A stretch of 64,000 nt of DNA from Portulaca oleracea (lineage: Eukaryota; Streptophyta; Magnoliopsida; Caryophyllales; Portulacaceae), in NCBI GenBank assembly GCA_029582165.1, contig CM055877.1, forward strand, positions 31,489,749 through 31,553,748, read 5' to 3'. A program made the position numbers and the translations under genes. A model generated the notes under the pieces. The model ran no database searches, was not told where the DNA came from, and was given only the letters and a program-made list of their open reading frames with translations. This document shows, in pieces, positions 9,567-21,730 of this stretch. Numbering within the stretch: the first letter of the stretch is position 1; each line of letters starts with the position of its first letter.

Positions 9567-11776
9567 CGCATCCATGAAGGTGATGAGTGGAAAACGGCTT
9601 TCAAGACAAAGGAAGGTCTATATGAATGGTTAGTCATGCCATTTGGTCTTACTAATGCACCTTATACTTTTATGCGTTTAATGAATCATGTATTCAAGCC
9701 TTTGATTGGCAAATGTGTAGTAGTGTACGTTGATGACATTCTTGTATATAGTAACAGTGAGCTTGATCATGTAAAGCATTTAGAGCTAGTCATGTGTATT
9801 TTGGAGAAAGAGAAGCTCTACGCAAACATGGAGAAATGTTCCTTCTTCTCACCCAAGGTCGTCTTCCTTGGATATGTGCTTTCACAAGATGGTATTAAAG
9901 TGGATCAAGGAAAGATCAAAGCTATTCATGAGTGGCCTACGCCATCGTCCATCCATGAGGTACGATCATTTCATGGTTTAGCTTCTTTCTATAGAAGATT
10001 TATCAAGAATTTTAGCACTATTATGGCTCCTATGACCGACTTGTTGAAAACTAAGGAGTTTGAATGGAGTAGAAGTACTCAAAAGGCATTTGAAATGATC
10101 AAAGAGAAGCTTTGTAATGCACCAGTACTTGTCTTGCCATGCTTTGACAAAATCTTTGAAGTTGAAGTAGATGCAAGTGGTGTTGGTATTGGAGCGGTTT
10201 TGTCTCAAGAAGGAAGGTCAATTGCTTATTTTAGTGAGAAGTTGAATGAGGCAAAGAGGAAGTATAGTACATATGACAAAGAGTTCTATGCCATTATAAT
10301 AGCTCTTGAGCATTGGAGACATTATCTACTAAGTGGAGAGTTTATTCTTAGTGATCACGAAGCTCTCAAGTACATCCAAGGGCAACATAAACTCAATCCA
10401 AGACATGCCAAATGGGTTGAATTCATGCAATCTTTCCAATTCGTGATCAAGCATAAAGCCGGCCATTTGAATAAAGGTGTCGATGCTCTTTCAAGAAGGT
10501 ACTTGCTTACACATATTCTTGATTCAAAAGTTGTTGGATTTGATCATATTAAAGAGTTGTATGAGAATCATCAAGATTTCAAAGAGGTATTCGAGCTCTC
10601 AAAGAAGCTTCCACACGAGATGTTTCATATTGAAGAGGGGTTTCTTTTCAAAGGAAATCAACTTTGTATCCCAAGGAGTAGCTTGCGTGAATTATTGATC
10701 ATTGAGGTTCATGGAGGAGCCCTAGCTGGTCACTTTGGTATTGAAAAGACTTATTTGATGATGAGAGATCATTATTTTTGGCCAAGCATGATCAAAGATG
10801 TTGAGCATATTGTAAAAAGATGTAGGACTTGTAATCTTGCTACGTCTCATGTTCTACCACAAGGGTTATACACGCCTCTACCTATTCCCTACCATCCATG
10901 GGAAAATGTGAGTCTTGACTTCGTTGTGGGTCTACCAAGGACTCAAAGAGGGAAAGATTCTATTATGGTTGTTGTTGATAGATTCTCAAAAATGGCACAC
11001 TTCATTCCTTGCCATACTACCTATGATGCTACTAAGGTTGCAAATCTCTACTTTGAAGAAGTTGTGAAGCTACATGGTATTCCAAGGACCATGGTGAGTG
11101 ATAGAGATTCGAAATTCCTTAGTCATTTTTGGACTACTTTATGGAAGAAGTTGGGTACAAAGCTGAAATTTAGCACGGCATGTCATCCCCAAACGGATGG
11201 ACAAACTGAAGTTGTCAACCGTACGTTGGGAGCCTTATTACGAGCTTTGGTGAGCAAGGATAAGAAAAGCTGGGATACTTTGCTAAGTCATGCTAAATTT
11301 GCTTATAATCGGAGTCCAAATCGAGCTACAAAGTTATCTCCATTTGAAGTTGTGTATGGTAAGAATCCTCTCAAGCCTATGGATTTATCTCCTATGTCTA
11401 CGTCAACTAAATTCAGTTTTGAAGCTAGTAAGAGAGTGGAGGAGATTAAGAAGTTACATGAGGAGGTTCGTGAAAAGATCATGAGGTATACTCAAAAGGT
11501 TGAAGAGAAGGTCAATCAAAAGAGGAAGAAAGTTATTTTCAAACCTGGAGACTTGGTATGGATACACCTCAAGAAAGAAAGATTTCCGAGTAGAAGAAAA
11601 GGGAAATTGAAACCAAGAAGTGATGGTCCTTTTGAGGTCATTGAGAAGATCGGAGATAATGCTTATAAGTTGAAGCTAGATGATGGTTATGAGGGAAGTT
11701 GTACTTTCAATGTAAGTGATCTCAAACCTTATTATCAAGAAGGTGAAGAGATTCCAAGTTTGAGGGCAAACTTTTC
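9567..11776 (+). CDS. A reverse transcriptase - RNase H - integrase
   Basis: Long open frame; residue numbers count from M at 9636. RT palm has YVDD (9726-9737, residues 31-34) and the thumb segment [13 protein letters not shown]. RNase H shows D179, E216, D240 and D283. Integrase has the HHCC zinc domain (H359, H365, C396, C399), the DDE core D428, D489 and E525 with the canonical 35-residue D-E gap, and the GPY/F domain at about 663-670. No chromodomain follows. The frame runs into SLRANF, which the pre-PPT hairpin also encodes, where the C array is inserted; the downstream piece is at 40557-40724. The enzymes copy the RNA, degrade it and insert the DNA. All catalytic residues are present, so this block would have been functional before the frameshift. 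Confidence 0.93.
11756..11773 (+). other. A pre-PPT hairpin
   Basis: AAGTTTG, loop AGGG, CAAACTT: a perfect 7-bp stem. It overlaps the codons for SLRANF. It is separated from its polypurine tract (40563-40576) only by the nested insertion. Confidence 0.85.
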
Positions 11777-12134
11777 TGATGTATCCCAGACCCAAGGACC
11801 TTTAACTCAACAGGCTAGGAAACATCATAAGAACCCAAGGACCTCACGTATGACTCAATAACCCAAAAAAGTTGGGAAAAACAACCACAAATGATGTAGT
11901 TATCTCCATAATGATGAGGGAACCAAGCATGAATAAACCATATAATGGCAAAGGACTCACGAAGGACATTCAGAATCGGATCAAAGGACCTTACGTTGGT
12001 TCAGAGAAGCAACGCCAAAGGAAGTAAACATCAACTACGAATGGAGATTGATGTGCTTAACGCAAAGGGCGATTAGAACCAGATTCACACACACCATATA
12101 ACATCAAGAAACTCACGAAGGTTCAAGAACTCAT

Positions 12135-13547
12135 TGATGTATTACCGGATCAAGAAAGGTTCTTGATTCCAATAATACATGAAACACGTGTAACCAAACA
12201 ACAGAAGGGGGAATGGTTCACGAGATTAGGGAGAGAGAAGGGGAGGGTTCTCGTGAATTAGGGTTCTTTGTGGAGGATGTTTTGCCGAGAGGGCTTTTGT
12301 GGTTTCAAGATTCAAGAAAGATTGAATCTTGAACAGGAAGGGGATGAATGAGAGGAATCTTGGATGGAGGTTAGGAGGGGATTGACGTTAGGATGGGGGA
12401 GAGAGAGGGAGGATGGCGTGAGGTAAGAAGAGGGGAGAGAGTGAAAGGTTGGCGTTTGATGTGAGAGAGAGTGTGAGGTTGTTAGGTTGTTGGAGGAGAG
12501 AGAAGGTTGTCATGGAGAGAGAGGGAAGAGAGGGGTGGCGTTTGAGAGAGGGGAAGGGTGACGATTTGTGGGGGGTTTTGAGGAGGTGGAGGTGGCGTTG
12601 GGATGAGGGGGGAGGTTAGAGGGTTGAATGTGACTTAACTATATTGACAGAAAGCTTACAATGTAATTACCTTAACTATATTGATAGAAAGGTAAGAACG
12701 GATAGATCTAGGTTTCCTAATTGAATCAACAAAAAGGACAACCTAGGGCTAACTTGATCTAGACCACAACCTAGGATCAAGCTCTTCCTAACCACTTGGG
12801 TGCCAGACCAAGATACAATAGAAGAAAAGGGGTGAGAGTTTATCCAAACACTCGAGGGAAAGCTAAAAGCTTAAGGGGTTTCATATTTCTGAATTGAATT
12901 TGAATTGATTGCCTTGAGAGGCTGCATCCCTATTTATACTATGAGAGTCCTAAAGGGACTAAAACTCTCCAACTTGGCGTGCAAGCCAAAGAGTTCTACT
13001 ACTAGTGGTCTAATATATTCTACTCCTCCTTGGATTAGAATTCCTTATCCTAGGGGGAGTTGGTTGTAACAAACCTTATCCTAATTATCTTGGCTTTCCT
13101 AATCCGGATTGGATTAGTTACAAAATTAGCCAATTCCTAACTAGGAATTAAATCACACGACTATTCTAGCCTAATTAAAATAAACACACCAAAAACTAAT
13201 TAAGCTAAAATAATTAAATTACATCCAAAAATCAAGATCATAAAATTGGGCTTGTAAACTTGACTTGGACGTGTAACCTTGGTGTTTTGGGCTTGACGTG
13301 ACCTTGGCCCATCTTCTAGGATGTTTGGACATCCTCTTGAAATAAGCTACACACCATATGAATGGGCCTTCGTAGTTTAACTTTGTACCTTTCTTCGTTG
13401 GCCCATTTGATGTAGTTGAACCAAATATGCCCTGTTGGCCCTGTATGAGTCGAAGTCCTTTGGTGAAGGACCCTATGTGTATGATGGACCTTTAATTGGG
13501 CCTTCTTGATTGGGCCTAGGGGAATAAGCGTGGGCTGATTTCCATCA
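12135..13547 (-). repeat. Ds1: solo D-family LTR
   Basis: 1413 bp flanked by CTCAT (12130-12134 and 13548-13552), with no interior: a solo LTR made by recombination between the two LTRs of a D element. TATA box on the minus strand at 12931-12938. The LTR start (minus) carries the open D tail frame to about 13316. Confidence 0.92.
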
Positions 13548-14781
13548 CTCATTCAAACATATTTGAACTCAACACGAAGGAGTGGAAATGATGTATATAA
13601 GCTCACCAAGGCACTGATTCAAGCAAGCTTATAACACCACAAGAACACCAATATCTCAGGACAGCAAATAACCACAACAATATGATGCAATAAGCATCAA
13701 GGAGCGAAAAACAAATGAAAGAAAAGATAGAGACAAGTATTTTCTCACTTGTTAGAGTACTTAAACACCTTCAAGTGAAAAGAATACCCGGGCAAGCTTG
13801 AAGGACTTCGTTTGGTTACAGAATTTAATCACCTTCCAAATGAGATCACAACAAGTCCACACAACACCACTAGATTGCCAAATCTAGATACTAGAGTGGA
13901 AACGAGAGTTTGAAAAACTCACAAACTAAGAACCTCTCGGTTTCTTGGGGTTTTGTATTTCATATAAGTTGTTGAGTTTCAAAATACAAAGGTTCATATA
14001 TATAAGGCTCGGCTGGAAGCATGCAAGCAACCAAGCACACAAGCACACAAGTAGCTAAACCATCTAGAGTGAGGTTTCCTAATGAGGAAGAAACCTCCTA
14101 AACGTCCTTAATTAAGCTAAATACAACTGATTAAGACTAATACATATCTTCACCATGAAGTACTCGTCCAAATGGGTTGCAAGGAGGACCAATAGGAGCA
14201 ACCCACGTGGCACTTCCCCATTGGAGTAATGTCCTTCACTTGGATCCCAATCCGTGCAAGACAAATGAAGAAACACAAGTGGTTTTGTTTCGAAGTCAGC
14301 TGGAACCTTCCTTGGACCTCTAATAATATTAGAAAACCGGACTCCATGTGAAAAGACCAAAATACCCTTGAAAGAACACCAAAATATCAAACAGACCCCA
14401 AATAAAGGTCCTTATCGTACGTCCAGAAACAAACTGCTGTGTAGAACCCAAATGACCTTCAGACCAAGCAAACTTGGACATTATGGATAGCTCTTTGAAC
14501 CTTCTACCAAAGTCTCCAAGGGCAAAGGTGGAGAAGAAGTCTAAACTTTGAGATAATGACACAAACAGAATAGGCATCATTCTGGATGAATGACATTCTA
14601 TCTATTTGCGTTCTTCTTGTCTTCATGGATGGACTATGTGACGTCCAAATATAAGGGAACCACAAGCACTAACTCAAAAGAACAAAATTAACCTCATCAT
14701 CACACTTCAAAAACAATCATCTTCAAGTAAACGTCCTCTACACATACCGAGATTTGAAATAGCTGCGCAGAATGCAAATGC

Positions 14782-15760
14782 TGATGCATAATTGATGGCC
14801 TTATGCATCAAGGTCAACCTTGGAGACATCTAATACTCACCTAGAAGAAAGAAGAGCTCAAGTCTCTCATATATCTCTCTACTTGGAAGGGATCAACTCA
14901 TGTGGTCGTATACTTTTGCTCCTTAATTCAAGGACCATGAAGCTATCATAGAAGTCATCCTAGAGAGGATTAATCTACATTCCAAGAGCTTTCATATGGT
15001 TCAAGAATCTTTAAGTTTGGATGAGAATCAAAGGAGTTATTCATATTTGTAATATAGTTTAGTACATTGTTTTCTTTATGATGTAAGCATTAGGAAGAAC
15101 GATGTAAGCCCTAAAGTGGCCTCTTGTACACGCCATAAGGGAGGAGTTCTACTATAAATACCCCCCTTAGGGTGCTTTGTAATTCATTCATATACATTGA
15201 ATTTTTAGATAAACAAACACATGGTGTGTTCTCTCTAGCTTTCATGCTAGGTTCTTTTCGTTTCTCTCTTGTGGGATTCGAATCATCCCCTTCTTCTAGC
15301 TACGGTTGGCATCCTTAGTGGTGAAAGGAAGGAGTTGAGGGTCTCTTGAAGGTGGTGTGGCTGTATCCTTCCAAGAGTCTTCAAAAGCCATCAACTATCC
15401 AACGTTCATTCATCCATCTATCATCCATCTCACGTCATCCATCAAGAATTGTTCATCCATCCAACAATTCTTCATCCATTCATCAAGAATTCAACAAGAA
15501 TTCATCAAGCATCCAAGCTTCAACAAACGTGCATCCATTCAAACGCTTCATTCGTTCATCATCATTCATCATTCGTTTAACCATTCGTTCATCTTTTCTA
15601 TTCATTTGGTAATCATCATTCATAGTTCTTTCCATCCTTTTCATCCATTTCTATTCCATTTTGGTTCTTTGGAACTTTGAGAAAGGAGATTCCTATCTTC
15701 GTTTTTAAAGATCCTTAGATATTGTGTAATGAGATCATCCCTTGGTCCCATTATGCATCA
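14782..15760 (+). repeat. B2 LTR #1
   Basis: Starts TGATGCATAA, with the matching arm TTATGCATCA after the loop TTGATGGCC. TATA box at 15153-15160. The R-U5 part (about 15400-15660) is rich in ATTC/ATCC words. Ends at ATTATGCATCA. Confidence 0.92.
15153..15160 (+). promoter_or_regulatory. TATA box of B2 LTR #1
   Basis: TATAAATA before a run of C. Equivalent boxes are at 23511-23518 (LTR #2), 31983-31990 (LTR #3), and 52628-52635 and 55474-55481 in B3. Confidence 0.7.
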
Positions 15761-15764
15761 AAAT

Positions 15765-15777
15765 TGGTATTAGAGCC
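15765..15777 (+). other. B2 primer binding site, unit 1
   Basis: TGGTATTAGAGCC: tRNA-iMet type with one C-to-T change. Confidence 0.8.
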
Positions 15778-16039
15778 AAGGAGATTGATTCTCTTAGCTC
15801 TTGAACCATCTTTTACCCCATCTTTCCATCACAAATTCATCCCCCACCATCCCTACACTTCACGCCACCCATAAGTTCTTCCAAGAACTCATCAAGAACT
15901 CATAAAGAACCATTAGCTCCACAAAGAACCCTTAAGCCCAAACACAATCCGAACCCCAAACACATCCCCTACACGCCCTTACGTGCTAACCTTCCTTCCA
16001 TGAGTTTCTTGTGATCTTTGTGAATCAAGATAGGTTCTA

Positions 16040-17977
16040 ATGGCTAGCCCAAGCTCTCCTACAAAGTCCTCTCCATCGTCCCAGAAAATGTTGAGAAGAT
16101 GAAACAAAGAATCAAGTATCTCTACAAGCATCTAGCATACTACATGCGCCTTCAAGATAGGGAGAATCTTGAGGAAGTATCAAGTAAATCATCAAGTGGA
16201 GAAGGAGAAGAGGACGTTCCAAGAAGGAGGCGTGGATGTCCAAAGGAGGAAAGGTTCGACTTCAAAGTGGAGATCCCCGAATTTGTTGGTGATCTTGATC
16301 CGGAAGTTTTCTTGGATTGGATACAAACCGTGGAAAGGGTCTTTGATCTCAAAGATGTGGAAGATGATAAGAAGGTCAAATATGTTGCCCTAAAGCTACG
16401 AAAACATGCAAGCATTTGGTGGACAAACTTGCAAAAGAAGCGGCAAGCAAAGGGGAAAGATAAGGTGCGTACATGGGATAAGATGAAAAGAAAGCTCCAA
16501 GAAAAGTTCCTACCATCTAGCTACCTACGTGACAACTACTACAAATTGCAAAGATTGGTCCAAGGAGGAAGAAGCGTGGAGGAGTACACAAAGGAATTTG
16601 AGCATCTACTTTGGAGGTGTGATCTTAAGGAGGTCGATCCACAAACTTTGATGCGTTATCTTTTTGGTCTTAATGATGGGATTAGACACGTTGGGAATTA
16701 CAACCATACAAAACTTTGGATTAATTGAGCTCCTTGTCCCTTAAAGTTGAAAACAAAGGAGAAATAAGGAAAGAAGTCTCAAGTAAATACCAAACTCCAA
16801 GAAACGCCCACCCTCGTCCCATCAGACCCTCCACCATCCACGAAACACATTCACATAAAAACTCCACAAAATCAGCCCCATCCATCCCTAAACCTCACGT
16901 CTAAGAGACCAAACCCATAGCATCAAGAAGGTGTTTCGATGCGAGGTTGGGACATTATGCCGGAGTGTCCAAACAAGCGAGTAGTGTCTTTGGTGGAATA
17001 CCAAAGTGCTTTATATGTAAATGAGTATGAGAGAAGAAGAAGTTAGGGTTGACGCCAAAGAAGAGGAAGATGTAGTAGAAGAATATGTGGAAGAGCCGGA
17101 TGAAGGAGAACTACTTGTGGTAGAAAGGGCCTTGAATATCACAAATGTGCCGAAAGATCAACTACAAAGAGAAGCAATTTTTCACTCTCGTTGTACCATT
17201 CAAGGGAGAGTATGCCCCTTGATCATAGATGGAGGAAGTTGCACCAATGCCACCTCTACAACAATGGTCAAGAAGTTGCAAATGGAGATTAGCCCACATC
17301 CCACACCCTACACAATACAATGGCTAAACCTTGGGCAAGGCATTCGTGTGGATCAACGAGTTTTGGTGAGTCTTTCAATTGGAAAGAATTATCAAGATTC
17401 ATTGTGGTGTGATATAGTTCCCATGGATACTTGTCATGTTTTATTGGGAAGACCATGGTTATATGATAGACATGTCATACATGATGGGAGGGCCAACACT
17501 TACACTCTCACCATCAACCAAAAGAGGATCACTTTGGCACCTCTTGATCCACCATCTCGGCAAAAGGAGGAGAAACGTCATATTGTGTCAATTGTGAAGA
17601 TGGAGTATCAAGGGCATGAAGAATATAAGGATCCTATTCTTACACATTTGGAGAAGAATGAAACGGATCCAAGTATCCATCACAATTTGAAACTTCCCAC
17701 GAAGCATATCTTCCATGAGCATCCAAAAGATATCTACTTAGATCACTTGGTTGAAAAGCCGAAAATTCGAAAGGATGAAATAGCCCAAGTCATCAAAGTG
17801 CATTGTTTCATGCTAAATGACAAGGGTAAAGTGGTAAGAATAGACTTGGGAAGTGAGAAGCAACGTGAACAACCCACGTTTAAGAAGTTCATCAAAGGAA
17901 TCTATGATGACTTCAAAGCTTTCAAGAAGAAAGTCTTTATGAAGAAGGCAAGTGAGAGTGGATTTTCCAAAGTTTGA
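16040..17977 (+). pseudogene. B2 unit 1 Gag-protease pseudogene
   Basis: Starts at ATG 16040, but a one-base deletion near 16082 shifts the frame. Open pieces are 16099-16728 (capsid domain with IWWTNLQKKR and SVEEYTKEFEHLLWRC) and 17021-17977 (acidic linker, protease with intact DGG near 17230, ILLGRPW-like VLLGRPW, conserved tail). Several small deletions between 16685 and 16960 destroy the linker and the zinc knuckle. Compared with unit 2 it lacks part of the tail (PTFKKFIKG instead of PTF followed by a basic linker). It is more decayed by indels than unit 2, which is instead hit by nonsense codons. Confidence 0.85.
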
Positions 17978-18004
17978 GGGCAAACTTTTTCAACCGGGGG
18001 TGTA
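17969..18004 (+). other. B2 unit 1 pre-PPT hairpin and polypurine tract
   Basis: Arms AAAGTTTG (17969-17976) and CAAACTTT (17981-17988) with loop AGGG make an 8-bp perfect stem. The tract CAACCGGGGGTGTA follows and ends where LTR #2 begins. Confidence 0.85.
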
Positions 18005-18027
18005 TGATGCATAATTGATGGCCTTAT

Positions 18028-19457
18028 TTATGTATTACCGGATCAAGAAGGGTTCTTGATTTCTATAATACATGAAACACGTGTAACCAAACAACAGAAG
18101 GGGGGAATGGTTCACGAGATTAGGGAGAGAGAAGGCGAAGGTTCTCGAGAATTAGGGTTCTTTGTGGAGGATGTTTTGCCGAGAGGGTTTTGTGGTTTCA
18201 AGATTCAAGAAAGATTGAATCTTGAACAGGAAGGGAATGAATGAGAGGAATCTTGTATGGAGGTTAGGAGGGGATTGACGTTGGGATGGGGAAGAGAGAG
18301 GGAGGTTGGCGTGAGATAAGAAGAGGGGAGAGAGAGAAAGTTGGCGTTGATGTGAGAGAGAGTGTGAGGTTATTAGGTTGTTGGAGGAGAGAGAAGGTTG
18401 TTATGGAGAGAGAGGGAAAAGAGGGGTGGCGTTGGAGAGAGGGGAAGGGTAACGATTTGTGGGGGGGTTTTGAGGAGGTGGAGGTGGCGTTGGGATGAGG
18501 GGGAAGGATAGAGGGTTGAATGTGACTTAATTGTATTGACAGAAAGCTCACAATGTAATTAGCTTAACTATATTGATAGAAATGTAAGAACGGATAGATC
18601 TAGGTTTCCTAATTGAATCCCCAAAAAGGACAACCTAGGGCTAACTTGATCTAGACCGCAACCTAGGATCAAGCTCTTCCTAACCACTTGGGTGCCAGAC
18701 CAAGATACAATAGAAGAAAAGGGGTGAGAGTTTATCCAAACACTCGAGGGAAAGCTAAAAGCTTAAGGGGTTTCATATTTCTGAATTGAATTTGAATTGA
18801 TTGCCTTGAGAGGCTACATCCCTATTTATACTATGAGAGTCCTAAAGGGACTAAAACTCTCCAACTTGGCGTGCAAGCCAAAGAGTTCTAATACTAGTGG
18901 TCTAATCTATTCTACTCCTCCTTGGATTAGAATTCCTTATCCTAGGGGGAGTTGGTTTGTAACAAACCTTATCCTAATAACAAACCTTATCCTAATCATC
19001 TTGGCTTTCCTAATCCGGATTGGATTAGTTACAAAATTAACAAATTCCTAACTAGGAATTAAATCACACGACTATTCTAGCCTAATTAAAATAAACACAC
19101 CAAAAACTAATTAAGCTATAATAATTAAATTACATCCAAAAATCAAGATCATAAAATTGGGCTTGTAAACTTGACTTGGACGCGTAACCTTGGTGTTTTG
19201 GGCTTGGCGTGACCTTGGCCCATCTTCTAGGATGTTTGGACATCCTCTTGAAATAAGCTACACACCATATGAATAGGCCTTCGTAGTTCAACTTTGTACA
19301 TTTCTTCGTTGGCCCATTTGATGTAGTTGAACCAAATATGCCACTGTGCCTCAGATGAGTCGAAGTCCTTTGATGAAGGACCCTATGTGTATGATGGACC
19401 TTTAATTGGGCCTTCTCGATTGGGCCTAGGGGAATAAGCGTGGGCTGATTTCCATCA
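18028..19457 (-). repeat. D1 3' LTR
   Basis: 1430 bp. On the minus strand it begins TGATGGAAATCA at 19457. TATA box (minus) at 18823-18830. The segment 18100-18500 is strongly purine-biased on the plus strand, the complement of the D pyrimidine-rich leader. Confidence 0.92.
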
Positions 19458-19493
19458 TTCCCCTCTAGTTGAAAGAAGTTTGTCCTCAAACTT
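19458..19493 (-). other. D1 polypurine tract and pre-PPT hairpin
   Basis: On the minus strand: hairpin arms AAGTTTG and CAAACTT (19476-19493, loop AGGA), then CTAGAGGGGAA-type purines ending at the LTR at 19457. Confidence 0.85.
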
Positions 19494-19534
19494 GGAGATT
19501 CAAGTTCAAAGACTTCAACTAACCCAACTGTAAT

Positions 19535-19660
19535 CTTCACATGGATCAGGACCTCCACATGAATCATGATTGTGCCAATGACCTCCACGTGAATCAGGAC
19601 CTTCACGTGAACCATGGTTGCTTTAATAATCTCCACGTGAATCAGTGTCTTCACGTGAAC
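19535..19660. promoter_or_regulatory. G-box (CACGTG) cluster of D1
   Basis: Perfect CACGTG palindromes at 19586-19591, 19604-19609, 19634-19639 and 19652-19657, plus CACATG variants at the left. They sit in ~18-30 base repeats just upstream of the pre-PPT hairpin. CACGTG is the core recognised by plant bZIP and bHLH factors; binding is not shown by sequence. Confidence 0.6.
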
Positions 19661-20268
19661 TGTGACTCCTTCGATAGATTGAAATCCGTTATCCTCCATG
19701 AACCTTGGGTCCCCAAAGGTGAGACCAAGGCTAGGCAGATCTTCAGCAGTCTGCTTTACGTGACTTAGGGCCTCCATAATAGATGGGGGATGGCGAGTGT
19801 GACCCTTCACGTGGACAAAGGTGTCCTCATTAGATCTGAGTTGGACCCTCTTCATTGGGTTTGGCCCTCCATCATTCTCCATGAATCTTGGGTCTTCATA
19901 GGTGAGCCCAAGGCTATGTGAATCAGCTGAGGGATGGTCCGCTTGAGATAGAACGATTCCAATACCAACTCCAGGAGCATCACACTTAGCCTTACACTTC
20001 TTATCAAAGCTTGGTATGGCTAGGGCAGGTGTGGTGCAGAGTTTCTCCTTGTTGATGTCGAACACTTGCCGGGATGTTGGAGTCCACGAGAACTCCTTAG
20101 ACTTTAGTAGAATAGTGTTGAAATTCTTCACAAACCTCTTATAGAAAGAAGTCAAGTCGTGGAAAATTCGATCATCAAGAATACTTGTTGGAGTAGACCA
20201 CTCCTTGCTAGCGTTGACCTTTTCTTCATCAATCTTGGTCACTTGGTTGAAGGTACATAGCCAAGAGA

Positions 20269-21472
20269 CTATGTTGTTGATGAAGAAGAAGCTCTTGACG
20301 GATTACCTTTGAGCTTCACGTGAGCCAAGGTCTCCAAAACAGATTGGAGGTGAAAGACGTGACCTTTCTCACTTTTGCTATTCACAAGTATATCTCCGAA
20401 GTAGATAACGATACTTTTGCTAATAAGTGGCTTCAAAACCTGATTCAACAATCTCATAACAGTAAAGAGAGTGTTAGTTAGACCACAAGGTGGGACTAAC
20501 CATTCATAGAGGCATCCTTTGGTTTCAGCAGTGTCCCCTTCTTGAATTTGAGCCTGGCAGGACCCACTTCGTGGATTGACCTTTGGAATGTCGTGGGTAC
20601 CAAGTAGCTCACCCACTAGATCTTTACTTCTAGGAAACCTATACTTGGTAGTAACCTTGTTGGTGCACAGACGTTGGTTTCCCTCTTCTTTTGGAACCAA
20701 AAGGGTAGGAGTGGCACATGGACTGGGTGTCTTTCCGATCATACCCTTTTCTAGAAGATCTTCATCTTGCCTTTGAACCTTTGGAACATCACTACGGTTC
20801 ACGTGTTGTTGGACTTCACGTGGAGTGGATATTGTTGATGTTCTCTTGTATGAGCTCTCGTGAAGAGTGGCGAGAGGGGGTTCTTGTGTGGGCTTTTCAT
20901 GGCTATGATCTGTGTTTGGGTCTGAGGGAGCGATCTCCTTATGCTCACTAAACTCAGGGTGTTCAGTGGTCATAGAAGTGATGGAATTTGGATCACTCTC
21001 TTTGGGTAGGGACGGATTGGCTATTTTAAGTGGAGCTAGGGTGATTTTTTTGTGGTTGAACCTGAAGGTGTAGGTGTTGGCTTTTCCATCATGCATCACA
21101 CTCCTGTCAAATAACCATGGTCTTCCAAGCAGAATATGACAAGCATCCATAGGCAAAACGTCACACCATAAAGATTCTTGAAAAGATTTGCCAATAGAAA
21201 AGCTTACCAAACATCTTTGTGTTACTTGTAAACCTTCACCCTGATTGAGCCACATGATGGTGTAGGGATTTGGATGGGGACTTGTTTCCAGCTGAAGTTT
21301 GTCCACCATAGTAGTTGACGCCATATTGGTGCTGCTTCCACCATCAATCATCAAAGAGCAGACCTTTCCTTTGATTGTGCAACGAGACTGAAAGATAGCT
21401 TCGTTATTCTTGATCTTCTGGAACAATCGAATTGTTGAGGATCCTCCTCATGAAGAACAATTCGTGAGCCAT
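20269..21472 (-). pseudogene. D1 protease and damaged reverse transcriptase
   Basis: The likely start is ATG at 21472 (M-A-H-E-L), as in D3 and D4; a 2-base deletion near 21412 shifts into the long frame 21426-20269. It has a retropepsin with DGG (LMIDGGSSTN) and ILLGRPWLFD, then an RT whose fingers are poorly conserved and whose catalytic box reads YFGD (20392-20403) instead of YVDD. No Gag precedes it: the start codon sits directly upstream of the protease. The product could not polymerise DNA. Confidence 0.8.
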
Positions 21473-21589
21473 GGTAGGGGTTTGGAACGTCCAGATTGAC
21501 GTTGGGTAGGGAAGGGAATGTGTTTGGGCTGTTTGTGGAGTTTAGGGTTGCAGGTTGGTACTAATGAATTGAAGGTTATGTGTTTGGTA

Positions 21590-21668
21590 CTGCAGGTTAA
21601 GCTTGTGGACTTGCAGGTTAAGCTTTTGGACTTGCAGGTTAAGCTTTAGACTTGCAGGTTAAGCCTTT
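21590..21668. repeat. D leader minisatellite (~21-bp repeats)
   Basis: Four copies of TGCAGGTTAAGC-type units at about 21590, 21612, 21633 and 21653, in the untranslated leader between PBS and start codon. Copy number differs between D elements (see 25510-25562). Confidence 0.75.
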
Positions 21669-21714
21669 GGATTTGAAGGTTACGTGTTTGATTTACACTC
21701 AACACTAACCTAGA

Positions 21715-21726
21715 GCTCTGATACCA
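21715..21726 (-). other. D1 primer binding site
   Basis: Minus strand TGGTATCAGAGC, four bases from the LTR end at 21731. Confidence 0.88.
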
Positions 21727-21730
21727 CTTT

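Larger units (their letters stand above)
19130..20242 (-). pseudogene. D1 RT thumb, RNase H fragment and G-box segment, running into the LTR
   Basis: Open frame of 370 residues. It starts in the RT thumb region (FYKRFVKNF), keeps the beginning of RNase H with the catalytic Asp changed (KCDAPGVGIGIVLSQ), then leaves all known retroviral domains. Next come two related GDPRFME-type blocks and a run of V-H-V-K/E repeats, encoded by DNA rich in CACGTG. It then crosses the pre-PPT hairpin and PPT and enters the LTR. The end differs from other D copies because of a shift inside the LTR tail. Integrase is entirely missing. Confidence 0.75.

Noticed and set aside
9560..9570. Possible programmed gag-pol frameshift in A
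   Set aside because: The shift is inside RT, not between gag and pol, and the other families show one base more at this spot, so it is a deletion.
11500..11861. Chromodomain at the integrase C-terminus of A
   Set aside because: After the GPY/F region only SLRANF and the LTR tail follow. Residues after 11776 in the open frame come from the inserted C LTR.
15346..15680. Ser/His/Ile/Phe-rich open frames in B LTRs (also near 1615, 23715, 32187, 52820 and 55666)
   Set aside because: They are translations of ATTC/ATCC-like low-complexity LTR DNA and overlap in several frames.
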